Assembly (NCBI RefSeq): GCF_013283785.1
Contig: NZ_JABCPZ010000014.1
Location: forward strand, 1-64,000
Source of the DNA: Nonomuraea antri
Lineage (GTDB): Bacteria; Actinomycetota; Actinomycetes; Streptosporangiales; Streptosporangiaceae
Direction of reading: 5' to 3'
Length of the DNA: 64,000 nucleotides
Of the stretch, positions 16,021-24,101 are shown piece after piece. The first letter of the stretch is position 1. Each line of letters starts with the position of its first letter. The notes under the pieces were generated by a model, which was not told the origin of the DNA, searched no databases, and saw only the letters and a program-made list of their open reading frames with translations. A program made the translations under genes and the position numbers.

Positions 16021-16539
16021 ATGCGACGTATTAGAACAATGTTATGCAGCTCTGTCACCCTCCTCATCCTGGCCGGGAGCTCCGCCCTGGCCTCGACCGA
16101 CACCCCGGACCACGACGGAAAGACCCTGTTCGACGGCCTGTTCCTGGCTCGCGGGCCGGTGGCGAAAGCCCATCCTGATCTACCGCTGGAGCAGTCCGGA
16201 CGGCCGTGGACCGACGCGGAGGCCGAGCGGCTCATCACCGGCATGCAACGCCTGGACCCCGGCTTCTTCACCACGTTCCAGGCCGCGGTCACCAGCGGGG
16301 ACCGGGTCAGGATCGACCGGGCCATCGAGTCGGCGTACGAGCTGGCCGGCCGGGCGGCGCCGCCGCCCGGGCAGGTCGTCGGCCCCGACGCGACCTTCAT
16401 CTACCACAACAGGTCGATCTTCAAGGCCACCCACATGGTGGTGAACAAGAACAAGTACTGGACCGGCGAACCGACCGAGAAGACCGCGCTGAGTCACGAG
16501 CGCTGGGTCGACGACGTGGCCGAGACGTTTGCCCGGTGA
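16021..16539 (+). CDS. sdpC: SdpC-like secreted toxin precursor
   Basis: A 172-residue secreted protein of the sporulation-delaying-protein family. The signal peptide is at about 1-25 (LCSSVTLLILAGSSALAS). The mature region aligns with the pro-region of Bacillus SdpC: GKTLFDGLFLARGPVAK corresponds to its GEDYFRGLLFGQGEVGK, and RLDPGFFTTFQAAVTSGDR to the following helical segment. The C-terminal part lacks the hydrophobic, two-cysteine 42-residue SDP peptide and instead has a basic NRSIFKATHMVVNKNKYW stretch, so the toxic moiety, if any, is different. It is followed by sdpA- and sdpB-like genes with overlapping starts. GGAG precedes the ATG by 7 nt. Confidence 0.78.
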   Translation: MRRIRTMLCSSVTLLILAGSSALASTDTPDHDGKTLFDGLFLARGPVAKAHPDLPLEQSGRPWTDAEAERLITGMQRLDPGFFTTFQAAVTSGDRVRIDRAIESAYELAGRAAPPPGQVVGPDATFIYHNRSIFKATHMVVNKNKYWTGEPTEKTALSHERWVDDVAETFAR

Positions 16540-17108
16540 GCACGGATCGGGGGCTCGGGGGCACGGATCGGGGGCTCGGAGGCACGGTGCTCCTGCTCGG
16601 GTTCGCCTGGGCGACCGTCATCGTCTACGTCGTCGTCAGCCAGTTGCCGGCCACGGCCGTCGAACTGCCCGCGCAGCGGTCGGTCGGTCGTGAGATCCGG
16701 GTGGTGGCTCCGCAGGGATGGGCGTTCTTCACCAAATCCGCGAGGGAACCGCGCGAGGTCCTCTGGCGGGCGGTAACGGGGAGGTGGGAGCCGGCGATGC
16801 GCGCACCGCACGCGGAGCCGCGCAACGCCTTGGGGTTGAACCGCGCCTCGCGCGCGGAAGCGGTCGATCTCGGTCTCCTGACCTCGGCCGTCCCCAAGGA
16901 ACGGTGGTCGAACTGCGAATCGGGCGCCGTCGCGGACTGTCTGGCCGCGTACGGCACGCCCGTGCCGGTGACCAATCCCGCGCCGGAGCCGCTGGTCTGC
17001 GGCGAGGTGGGCCTGTCCAGGCAGCGCCCGCTGCCCTGGGCCTGGTCGGACGCGGCGGCGCGGACCGGCATCCCGGCGAGCGTCGTCCGGTTGGAGGTGG
17101 CATGCTGA
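16536..17108 (+). CDS. sdpA: SdpA-like maturation protein
   Basis: A 190-residue protein with one N-terminal membrane helix (GTVLLLGFAWATVIVYVVVS), then a soluble domain containing GWAFFTKSAREPRE. The core WAFFTK and the conserved NxxGLxR and C-x-C-containing regions (SNCESG, AVADCLAAYG, LVCGEVGL) are typical of the SdpA family, required in Bacillus with SdpB to turn pro-SdpC into active toxin. Its GTG overlaps the sdpC stop (GTGA). The first 14 residues contain a perfect duplication (TDRGLGGTDRGLGG), from a 21-bp tandem repeat at about 16541-16582. Confidence 0.8.
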   Translation: MSTDRGLGGTDRGLGGTVLLLGFAWATVIVYVVVSQLPATAVELPAQRSVGREIRVVAPQGWAFFTKSAREPREVLWRAVTGRWEPAMRAPHAEPRNALGLNRASRAEAVDLGLLTSAVPKERWSNCESGAVADCLAAYGTPVPVTNPAPEPLVCGEVGLSRQRPLPWAWSDAAARTGIPASVVRLEVAC

Positions 17109-18043
17109 GCGCACTGGGCGCGCGGGCCCGCGGATTCGCCCTGGCGAGCCCGTGGACGAACGTCTACGGCCTGGCCAGGACCGTCCTCGCCCTCGGCACC
17201 CTCGGCACCCTCCTGGCCAGCGACACCTCGTCGCTGTTCAGGCCGGCGGCCGGCGCTCTGGAGTTCCCCATGTGCGACGGCCTGGCGGCCGCCGGGCTGT
17301 TCTGCGTACTCGAACCCGCCTGGGCCAAGCCGGTCGCGATCGCGATCCTGCTGGTGACCGCCTCGGGCTGGCGGCCGCGGTTCACCGCGCTGCCGCACTG
17401 GTGGGTGGCGGTCAGCTTCCAGGCGTCCGCGACCGTCCCCGACGGCGGGGATCAGGTGACGGCGGTGCTGTGCCTGCTGCTGCTGCCCGTCGCGCTGACC
17501 GACGGCCGCGCCTGGCACTGGCGGGCCCCCGCCTCCGTGCCGGACGTGACCGCCTCGCTGGTGGCCTGGTCGGCGTTGCTGGTGATCCGGCTGCAGGTGG
17601 CCGGCATCTACCTGCAGGCGTCCATGGCGAAACTCGGCAGGGAGGAATGGGCCGACGGCACCGCCATGTACTACTGGCTCAGCGATCCCATGTTCGGCAG
17701 CGCCGGGTGGGCCGCGCCGCTTCTCGGCCCGGTGCTCGCTCATCCCGTCGGTGTCACCCTGTTCACCTGGGGCGCGGTGGCGATCGAGTTCGCGCTGGTC
17801 TTCGGCCTGGTGGCCCGCGGGAACGGGTTGCCCTACCTCCTCGCCGCCGGCCTCTTCCTGCACGCCTCGATCGCGCTGCTGATGGGCCTGGGCAGCTTCG
17901 CCCTGGCCATGTCAGGCGCCCTGGTTCTCTATCTGCGACCGCCCGACCGGGCGTTCGAGAAGGTCTCGCTCCACCTACCCCTCATGTCCTCGGCCGCCTC
18001 ACGGACACCACGAGAGAACAACCATGCAACGGAGGTGCCATGA
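17102..18043 (+). CDS. sdpB: SdpB-like HTTM-family membrane protein
   Basis: A 313-residue multi-pass membrane protein of the SdpB/HTTM (vitamin-K-dependent carboxylase-like) family, needed in Bacillus for toxin maturation. Membrane segments include GLARTVLALGTLGTLL, PVAIAILLVTASG, TAVLCLLLLPVAL and VTLFTWGAVAIEFALVFGLV. Family signatures are LQVAGIYLQASMAKLGREEW and ADGTAMYYWL, which match the ..Y..A...K....W..G.A..Y.L consensus. It overlaps sdpA by 7 bp and its stop overlaps the LmbU-type gene (ATGA). Confidence 0.85.
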   Translation: MLSALGARARGFALASPWTNVYGLARTVLALGTLGTLLASDTSSLFRPAAGALEFPMCDGLAAAGLFCVLEPAWAKPVAIAILLVTASGWRPRFTALPHWWVAVSFQASATVPDGGDQVTAVLCLLLLPVALTDGRAWHWRAPASVPDVTASLVAWSALLVIRLQVAGIYLQASMAKLGREEWADGTAMYYWLSDPMFGSAGWAAPLLGPVLAHPVGVTLFTWGAVAIEFALVFGLVARGNGLPYLLAAGLFLHASIALLMGLGSFALAMSGALVLYLRPPDRAFEKVSLHLPLMSSAASRTPRENNHATEVP

Positions 18044-18714
18044 GAGACCAGTCACCCCACGGTCTCACGAAGCAAGAACAGAATGAGGGTTCCCAACGGC
18101 TGGGACTGGACAGGTCCGTCGTGACCCGGCGTACCGGCCTGCAGTTCCCCAACAGCCTCGCCTACTCCATCTGGGAGCGCATCGGCAAGCAGATCTCGCT
18201 GATCACCGATTCCTCCGCGTGGTGGCTGGGCGACTGGTTGATCTACGGAGAGAAGGAGTACGCCGACCGGTACCGGATGGCCATCGAACAGACCTCGCTC
18301 GACTACCAGACACTGCGCAACTACGCCTGGGTGGCCCGGCGGTTCAGCCTGGGCAGGCGCAGGGACAAGCTGAGTTTCGCCCACCACGCGGAGGTGGCCG
18401 CGCTGAGCCCGGCCGACCAGGACCTGTGGCTCCTGCGTGCCGAGCGCCACGCCTGGTCGAGGAACCGGCTGCGCAGGGAGCTGCGCGGCGCCACCGGACC
18501 TGACAAGACGTTGCGGGCGGACGCGTCGCAACGCGATCACACCGTGGACGTGAACGTGCGTCTCACCTCCAGCCCGGAGCAGCTGGAGCGGTGGAAGCTG
18601 GCCGCCCGCATGCAGAACCGGGACCTGGTCAACTGGATGGTCGACGGCTTGGAGAGCATCGCCCAGGACGTCATCGGCGAGTACCGGCCCGAGAACGACA
18701 CCGTGAAGAACTGA
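18040..18714 (+). CDS. LmbU-family transcriptional regulator 1
   Basis: A 224-residue DNA-binding regulator of the LmbU/NovE group found only in antibiotic clusters (lincomycin, novobiocin, hormaomycin). The family core is complete: ITDSSAWWLGDWLIYGEKEY, then QTSLDYQTLRNYAWVARRFS, RRRDKLSFAHHAEVAAL and HAWSRNRLRREL. The DYQTLRNYAWV helix pair is the probable helix-turn-helix. Its ATG overlaps the sdpB stop, so it is co-translated with the SDP-like operon. It is about 60% similar by eye in the core to the second LmbU copy at 32360. Either one could read the palindromes at 14437, 24050, 31309, 42156 and 50583. Confidence 0.87.
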   Translation: MRDQSPHGLTKQEQNEGSQRLGLDRSVVTRRTGLQFPNSLAYSIWERIGKQISLITDSSAWWLGDWLIYGEKEYADRYRMAIEQTSLDYQTLRNYAWVARRFSLGRRRDKLSFAHHAEVAALSPADQDLWLLRAERHAWSRNRLRRELRGATGPDKTLRADASQRDHTVDVNVRLTSSPEQLERWKLAARMQNRDLVNWMVDGLESIAQDVIGEYRPENDTVKN

Positions 18715-18716
18715 GT

Positions 18717-18756
18717 GGAGCCGGCGTGACCGCCAGGGGGCGGTCACGCCGGCTCC
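18717..18756. terminator. Bidirectional terminator hairpin
   Basis: Perfect 18-bp stem starting GGAGCCGGCGTGACC with a 4-nt AGGG loop, lying 2 bp after the LmbU-1 stop and ahead of the converging methyltransferase gene. There is no U-tract, as is usual in high-GC actinomycetes. Confidence 0.85.
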
Positions 18757-18778
18757 GTCGCGCTCGGATCCGCCGCTC

Positions 18779-19501
18779 TCAGCCCGTGCGCACGCCTCTG
18801 AACAGCCCGCGCCCGGACAGCCCGCCTTCGAGGTGGTCCACCTCGAGCCCGGCCCGTTCGAAGGCCGCCTCGTAGACCTTCCTCGGGAACAGCGTGTTGG
18901 CGTGGTTCACGGTGAAGTGCCTGACGCCGGAGTCGGCGGAGGCCACCACGTAGTGCGCGTCCATCACGCTCCTGCCCCCGTCGCGGACCGTGCGCGAGAC
19001 GCGGGCGATCGTCCGGCCGTCGACGGTGACCACGTGGCCGGCGACGTAGCCGTCGATGAAGTCCTCGGGGAACCACCACGGTTCGACGATCAGCACCCCG
19101 CCCGGCGACAGGTGGGCGGCCATGCGGCCGAGCGCGGCCGTCAGCTCGTCCTCGGTCTCCATGTAGGCGATCGAGCTGAACAGGCAGGTCACCGCGTCGA
19201 ACGTGGCGTCCAGGCGGAAGTCGCGCATATCGCCCTGGTGCAGCTCGACGTCCGGCAGCCGGTCGCGGGCGACCGCCAGCATGTCCGCCGACAGCTCCAG
19301 CCCTGCCACGTGCCCGAACTCTTCGCCGAAGAAGGCCAGGTGGGTGCCCGTCCCGCAGGCGACGTCGAGCAGGCTCGCGGCGTCCGGGCGGCGCTGCCTG
19401 ATCAGCTCGGCCACCCGGGCGGCCTCGGCCCGGTAGTCCTTGCCCCGGCCTCGGTAGATCGCGTCGTAGACGTCGGCGAGATCGGCTCCGTACATCGTCA
19501 T
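18779..19501 (-). CDS. SAM-dependent amino-sugar N,N-dimethyltransferase (DesVI/TylM1-like)
   Basis: Methylates the amino group of a TDP-3-amino-deoxyhexose, 240 residues. N-terminal MYGADLADVYDAIYRGRGKDY is typical of sugar N-methyltransferases. SAM-binding motif I is LLDVACGTGTHLAFF, followed by VELHQGDMRDFRLDATFDAV and a CLFSSIAYMETEDEL motif. The late segment VRHFTVNHANTLFPRKVYEA completes the DesVI/TylM1 pattern. The stop of the upstream glycosyltransferase overlaps its ATG (ATGA). The substrate probably comes from the ketoisomerase/aminotransferase pair at 42-44 kb, giving a mycaminose- or ravidosamine-like sugar. Confidence 0.87.
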   Translation of the reverse strand: MTMYGADLADVYDAIYRGRGKDYRAEAARVAELIRQRRPDAASLLDVACGTGTHLAFFGEEFGHVAGLELSADMLAVARDRLPDVELHQGDMRDFRLDATFDAVTCLFSSIAYMETEDELTAALGRMAAHLSPGGVLIVEPWWFPEDFIDGYVAGHVVTVDGRTIARVSRTVRDGGRSVMDAHYVVASADSGVRHFTVNHANTLFPRKVYEAAFERAGLEVDHLEGGLSGRGLFRGVRTG

Positions 19502-20739
19502 CCTCCTGTCAGACGGTGGGCGACCTGGTGCGGGGTCGGCATCGCGGCGATCTCGGCGCGCAGCCGGCGCGCGTTCGCGCCCAGGGACGGCTCGCCGAGC
19601 AGGCGCAGCAGGTTGTCGCGCACCCCCGCGCCGGTCACCTCGGACGGGCGCATCATCAGGCCCGCCCCCTGCTCGGCCAGCAGTTCGGCGCGGACCGGCT
19701 CGTCGAACAGCGTCGGCAGGACCAGTTGCGGCACCCCGGCGGCCAGGGTCGTGTAGAACGTTCCGTTCCCGCCGTGGTTGATGACCGCGGCGCAGCTGGG
19801 AACCAGCTCCTTCAACGGCACGAACGGCACCACGCGGGTGTTCGGCGGCACCCGCCGCACGCGCTCGCGCTGCGCCGGCGAGATCGTGGCCACCAGCTCG
19901 ATGTCCAGGTCGGCCAGGGAGTCCAGCAGGTCCTGGACCGAGACGTTGTAGCCGTCGAGGCGTTCCGTCGCTGTCATGCCCAGCGTGAGACAGACCCGCG
20001 GACGGGACGGCGGGGCGCGCAGCCAGTCAGGCACCACCGCCACGTCGTTGTACGGCACGTAGCGCAGCGGGACGTAGGGCAGGTCGAGCCCGAGCTGGAA
20101 CGACGGCGGGGTGTGGTCGATGGTGAACTGGCCGGTGGTCATGTCGTCGGAGTAGTCCACCCCCACCCGGGCGGCCCGGCTGCGCAGCCAGGCGACCAGC
20201 GGGTCCTTCCGATCCGCCGGCGGCTGGGCGAGCATGGCCCTGGTGAAGCGGAAGCGCATGCGGCCGAACAGGTCGAGACACCACATCATGCGGCCGTGGG
20301 CCGCGCCCGACGCCGTCGCGGCGATGGGGGCCGCGTACGTGATGGGCTCCCAGATCACCAGGTCGGGCCGCCACTGCCGGCAGTAGTCGGTCAGCTCCTC
20401 GACCAGGCCGTCGTTGACCAGCCAGCACCACCAGCGCACGAACCACGAGTAGCCGGTGGACATGACCTCCCAGGACAGTTTCGTCTCGTCCGGCTCGGTC
20501 ATGTCGTAGAGCTGGCTCTCTTCCCGGGGGTCGAAGAACGAATAGACCCGGTTGGCCCGCCAGAAACTGTGGTTCTTGCCGACCGGGACCGCGGTCAGGC
20601 CCGCGCGGGTGATGGTCTCCGTGAGTTCGGGCTGGCTCGCCACCCGGACCTCGTGGCCGGCATTGTGCAGCGCCCAGGCGAGCGGCACCATGACATGGAA
20701 ATGTGATTTCTCCGCGTAGGTCGCGAACAGAATGCGCAT
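19498..20739 (-). CDS. DUF1205-type (EryCIII/DesVII-like) glycosyltransferase 1
   Basis: GT-B, family-1 glycosyltransferase of the macrolide/aromatic-polyketide type, 413 residues. The N-terminus is MRILFATYAEKSHFHVMVPL, then AGHEVRVASQPELTETI. The central WRPDLVIWEPITYAAPIAA is typical. The C-terminal nucleotide-binding site includes INHGGNGTFYTTLAAGVPQL and VLPTLFDEPVRAELL. Relatives such as EryCIII and DesVII need a P450-like activator; none is encoded here. The ATG at 20739 is preceded by GGCGGG; an upstream in-frame start at 20781 is less likely. It is one of four paralogues sharing the NAGHEVRVASQPE block. Confidence 0.92.
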   Translation of the reverse strand: MRILFATYAEKSHFHVMVPLAWALHNAGHEVRVASQPELTETITRAGLTAVPVGKNHSFWRANRVYSFFDPREESQLYDMTEPDETKLSWEVMSTGYSWFVRWWCWLVNDGLVEELTDYCRQWRPDLVIWEPITYAAPIAATASGAAHGRMMWCLDLFGRMRFRFTRAMLAQPPADRKDPLVAWLRSRAARVGVDYSDDMTTGQFTIDHTPPSFQLGLDLPYVPLRYVPYNDVAVVPDWLRAPPSRPRVCLTLGMTATERLDGYNVSVQDLLDSLADLDIELVATISPAQRERVRRVPPNTRVVPFVPLKELVPSCAAVINHGGNGTFYTTLAAGVPQLVLPTLFDEPVRAELLAEQGAGLMMRPSEVTGAGVRDNLLRLLGEPSLGANARRLRAEIAAMPTPHQVAHRLTGG

Positions 20740-20875
20740 CGCCCGCCTTTCGGAAAGCAATTTGTCGTCGGACCGTAGCATCGGCCGTCACGGCCGGTCC
20801 AACCCCTACCGACCTAGGGGTTGTCACCTGCCGACGACGCGGAAGTAGGCTTCCAGCCGAAATAAGGAGGGCGCC
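20740..20875. promoter_or_regulatory. Divergent promoter with TAGGGG/CCCCTA inverted repeat
   Basis: Spacer between GT1 (minus) and rmlA (plus). At 20801-20822 it holds a perfect inverted repeat with 8-bp arms, AACCCCTA - 6 bp - TAGGGGTT. Similar CCCCTA boxes recur at 46214, 59538 and 59781. A LAL/LuxR-type operator is a reasonable guess. AGGAGGG lies 5 nt before the rmlA ATG. Confidence 0.6.
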
Positions 20876-21748
20876 ATGAAAGGCATTGTTCTCGCCGGAG
20901 GATCGGGCTCGAGACTATATCCGCTGACTCTGACCACCTCCAAGCAATTGCTGCCCATTTACGACAAGCCGATGATCTACTATCCGCTCTCGGTGCTCAT
21001 GCTGGCCGGAATCAGGGACATCCTGATCATCTCCACGCCGAGCGCGATCCCGGCCATGGCCGCGCTGCTCGGCGACGGCGCGCAGTTCGGGCTCAACCTC
21101 ACCTACGCCGAGCAGGACGAGCCGCGCGGCATCGCCGACGCCTTCGTCGTCGGCGCCGACCACGTGGCGGGCGGGCCGTCCGCGCTGATCCTGGGCGACA
21201 ACCTGTTCCACGGGGCCGGCTTCCCCGAGGTGCTGCGCACCGCGCGGGCCACGCTCGACGGCTGCGTCCTGTTCGGCTACCCGGTCAAGGACCCGCAGCG
21301 GTACGGCATCGCCGAACTCGACCAGGACGGCCGGGTCGTCTCGCTGGAGGAGAAGCCGCTGCGCCCGCGCTCCGACAACGCGATCACCGGGCTCTACTTC
21401 TACGACGCCGACGTGGTGGACATCGCCAAGAACATCCGCCCGTCCGCGCGCGGCGAGCTGGAGATCACCGACGTCAACCGGGCCTATCTGGCGCAGGGCA
21501 GGGCCCGGCTGATCGAGCTCGGCCGGGGATTCACCTGGCTCGACGCGGGCACGCACCAGTCCCTGCTCGACGCCAGCCAGTACGTCCAGATCATGGAGCA
21601 CCGCCAGGGCGTGCGGGTGGCCTGCCTGGAGGAGATCGCGCTGCGCCTCGGCTACATCGACGTCGAAGCCTGCTACGGCCGCGGCATCGAGATGAAGAAC
21701 TCGACCTACGGCCAATACGTCATGGAAATCGCCCAGGCCCTGGCCTGA
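20876..21748 (+). CDS. rmlA: Glucose-1-phosphate thymidylyltransferase
   Basis: Makes dTDP-glucose from glucose-1-phosphate and dTTP, the entry to all TDP-deoxysugars here; 290 residues, full length. The nucleotidyl-transfer signature is LAGGSGSRLYPLT, followed by SKQLLPIYDKPMIYYPLSVL. Further conserved blocks are GDNLFHGAGF, LEEKPLRPRS, ITGLYFYD and FTWLDAGTHQSLLDAS. It lies in an rmlA-rmlB operon with a 20-bp gap. Typical RmlA allosteric regulation cannot be judged by eye. Confidence 0.97.
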   Translation: MKGIVLAGGSGSRLYPLTLTTSKQLLPIYDKPMIYYPLSVLMLAGIRDILIISTPSAIPAMAALLGDGAQFGLNLTYAEQDEPRGIADAFVVGADHVAGGPSALILGDNLFHGAGFPEVLRTARATLDGCVLFGYPVKDPQRYGIAELDQDGRVVSLEEKPLRPRSDNAITGLYFYDADVVDIAKNIRPSARGELEITDVNRAYLAQGRARLIELGRGFTWLDAGTHQSLLDASQYVQIMEHRQGVRVACLEEIALRLGYIDVEACYGRGIEMKNSTYGQYVMEIAQALA

Positions 21749-21768
21749 TCACCTGGAGAGCGGGTCAC

Positions 21769-22776
21769 ATGCGCATTCTGGTAACCGGCGGCGCCGGCTT
21801 CATCGGATCGAACTTCGTGCGGCGGCTGCTGAACGGCGACTATCCCGGGCTGGCGGGCGCCGAGGTCACCGTCCTGGACAAGCTGACCTACGCGGGCACG
21901 ACGGAGAGCCTGGCCGCCGTGGCCGGCCATCCAGGATTCACCTTCGTGCGCGGGGACGTCTGCGACGAGGGCCTGCTGGCCGAGCTGATGCCGGGCGTCT
22001 CGCTGGTGGTGCACTTCGCCGCCGAGACCCACGTCGACAGGTCGATCAGCAGCGGGGTGGACTTCGTCACCACGAACGTGGTCGGCACCCAGACCCTGCT
22101 GGAGGCCGCGCACCGGAACGGCGTGGCGCGGTTCGTGCTGGTGTCCACCGACGAGGTCTACGGCTCGATCGCCGAGGGCTCGTGGGTGGAGAGCGATCCG
22201 CTGCAGCCCAACTCGCCCTACTCGGCCTCCAAGGCGGCGTCGGACCTGCTCGCCCGCGCCTTCTGCCACACCTACGGCTTCCCCGTCAGCATCACCAGGT
22301 GCTCCAACAACTACGGGCCCTTCCAGTTCCCCGAGAAGGTGATCCCGCTGTTCATCACCAACCTCCTGGACGGCGAGCCCGTCCCCGTCTACGGCGACGG
22401 GCTCCACGTGCGGGAGTGGGTGCACGTCGACGACCACTGCCGCGGCATCGCCCTGGTCGCCACCGGCGGGCGCCCGGGAGAGGTCTACAACATCGGCAGC
22501 GACACCGAGCTGCCCAACCTCGAACTGACCACGATGTTGCTGGACATCGCCGGGGCGGACCGGTCGATGATCAGGTTCGTCCGCGACCGCAAGGGCCACG
22601 ACCGCAGGTACTCCCTGGACAGCCGCAAGATCGAGCGGGAGCTCGGATACGCGCCGCAAGTGCCCTTCGAGCGCGGGTTGTCGGAGACCGCGCGCTGGTA
22701 CGCCGGCAACCGCGACTGGTGGGAGCCGCTGAAGAAGGAGCCGTTCCCCGTCACCTGGGAGGTCAGCCAGGACTGA
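21769..22776 (+). CDS. rmlB: dTDP-glucose 4,6-dehydratase
   Basis: Converts TDP-glucose to TDP-4-keto-6-deoxyglucose, the branch point for the sugars in this window; 335 residues. The NAD-binding motif is GGAGFIGSNF, the catalytic segment STDEVYG, and YSASKAASD carries the Tyr/Lys pair. RCSNNYGPFQFPEKVIPLFI is the hallmark RmlB block. GGAGAG lies upstream of the ATG. Its last 14 bp overlap the end of the converging LAL-regulator gene. No rmlC (3,5-epimerase) follows, so the pathway as seen leads to D-sugars unless an epimerase lies elsewhere. Confidence 0.97.
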   Translation: MRILVTGGAGFIGSNFVRRLLNGDYPGLAGAEVTVLDKLTYAGTTESLAAVAGHPGFTFVRGDVCDEGLLAELMPGVSLVVHFAAETHVDRSISSGVDFVTTNVVGTQTLLEAAHRNGVARFVLVSTDEVYGSIAEGSWVESDPLQPNSPYSASKAASDLLARAFCHTYGFPVSITRCSNNYGPFQFPEKVIPLFITNLLDGEPVPVYGDGLHVREWVHVDDHCRGIALVATGGRPGEVYNIGSDTELPNLELTTMLLDIAGADRSMIRFVRDRKGHDRRYSLDSRKIERELGYAPQVPFERGLSETARWYAGNRDWWEPLKKEPFPVTWEVSQD

Positions 22777-23962
22777 CCAGGTCGGGGGTGCGGGCCTGCG
22801 GCGGCACGGCGCGGCGCAGGCTGGCCCGGCCGTCGATGTTGAGCTTGCGGTAGATCTTGGTCAGGTGCTGCTCCACGGTGCTCACCGTGATGCTCAGCCG
22901 CTTGGCGATCTCCCGGTTGCGGTAGCCGTGCGCGGCCAGCGTGGCGACCCGCTGCTCGGCGTCGCTCAGCTCCCGCGACAGTTCCCTGGACAGCGCCCAG
23001 GCCACGCCGTGCGCGAGCTCGGCCGCGCGCCGATGCAGCTCCTCCCGGTCGCGCTGGCCGGTGTCGGCGATGACCGCCAGGCGGGCGGCCGGGTGCCGGA
23101 ACCGGCCGTCGAGCAGCAGCCCGGCGGCGCCGAGCGCGGTGACGGCCGCGTCCACGGCGCGGCCGTCGAGGCCGGGCATGCGTTCCAGCAGTTCGGGGAA
23201 GCCCTGGTCGCCCAGGACCGCCAGGCATCTGGCCACCTGCAGCTCGGCGCCGCCGGCCCGGCGCAGCAGGGCCACCACGGCCTGCCGGTAGTGGTGGCCG
23301 ACGGCCTGTTCGAGCGTGTCCGCGTAGCCGTCGAGGTCGGCCAGGAGCGCCCGGACCAGCAGCGGGTTGCCGCCGCTCAGCCGGTGCAGCCCGGGCCCCA
23401 GCCGCTCGGCCGCGCGCGGGCTCAGGCGCCGGCGGGCCATCTCGGTGACCCCGTCGGCGCCGACCGGGCCGACGACGACCTCGTGGCAGGGCCGGACCGG
23501 ACGGACCGCCCGCCCGGCCCGCGACCGCTCGCTCACCATCACCAGCACCGGGGCGGAACGGGCCCGCCGGACGAAGTAGTCCAGGCAGCGCAGCGACGCC
23601 TCGTCGGCCTCGTCGGCGTCGTCCACGCTGAGCAACAGGGGCCGGGCGGTGACCGCCCCGGCCCAGATCGTGTTCATCATCCGCACCCACGGGGCGCCCC
23701 CGTGCGGCAGGTCGGCAGGCAGCCGCTCGGCCATGAACAGGCGGCGCAGCAGGCCCAGCGGCTCCCTGCGCCCCGCGTCGGCGGCCCGCGCGGCCCGCAC
23801 CTCGAACCCGAGCGAGCGGGCGGGCGCCTCGGCCGCCCGGAGCAGCGCGGTCTTGCCACAGGCGACGGGACCCGTGACCGTCAGGGCGCCGCCCACCCCG
23901 CCGGCGCATTCGGCCAGGCGCTTGCGCAAGACGGCGAGTTGCTTTTCTCGATCCACCATCAT
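22763..23962 (-). CDS. Compact LAL/LuxR-family regulator with ATPase domain
   Basis: A 399-residue AAA-LuxR regulator, less than half the usual 850-950 of LAL proteins. It keeps an N-terminal ATPase (Walker A TVTGPVACGKTALL; Walker-B-like LLLSVDDADEAD), a helical middle (LHRLSGGNPLLVRALLADL) and a C-terminal LuxR helix-turn-helix (ELSDAEQRVATLAAHGYRNR, then EIAKRLSITVSTVEQHLTKI). The long TPR region is missing. The same compact plan is seen in the LAL at 56434. It may drive sugar genes through the CCCCTA boxes or through its own divergent promoter holding palindrome copy 2. Its 3' end overlaps rmlB. Confidence 0.88.
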   Translation of the reverse strand: MMVDREKQLAVLRKRLAECAGGVGGALTVTGPVACGKTALLRAAEAPARSLGFEVRAARAADAGRREPLGLLRRLFMAERLPADLPHGGAPWVRMMNTIWAGAVTARPLLLSVDDADEADEASLRCLDYFVRRARSAPVLVMVSERSRAGRAVRPVRPCHEVVVGPVGADGVTEMARRRLSPRAAERLGPGLHRLSGGNPLLVRALLADLDGYADTLEQAVGHHYRQAVVALLRRAGGAELQVARCLAVLGDQGFPELLERMPGLDGRAVDAAVTALGAAGLLLDGRFRHPAARLAVIADTGQRDREELHRRAAELAHGVAWALSRELSRELSDAEQRVATLAAHGYRNREIAKRLSITVSTVEQHLTKIYRKLNIDGRASLRRAVPPQARTPDLVSPG

Positions 23963-24049
23963 AACTGGTCACAATGCCAGCGAATTTCCCCGGATACACG
24001 ATGAGTTGATCCGTTCCGCCATTTCGGGCACCATCGCGTTAAAAGTGGA

Positions 24050-24067
24050 TGTCTCGCTGGCGGGACA
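24050..24067. promoter_or_regulatory. Palindromic operator, copy 2
   Basis: TGTCTCGCTGGCGGGACA, 34 bp upstream of the sugar ketoreductase ATG and 87 bp upstream of the divergent LAL gene. Identical to copy 1 read on the other strand. Confidence 0.78.
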
Positions 24068-24101
24068 CCTCGTTTGTCGAACGCGAAAGCAGGTCCCGAC
24101 C

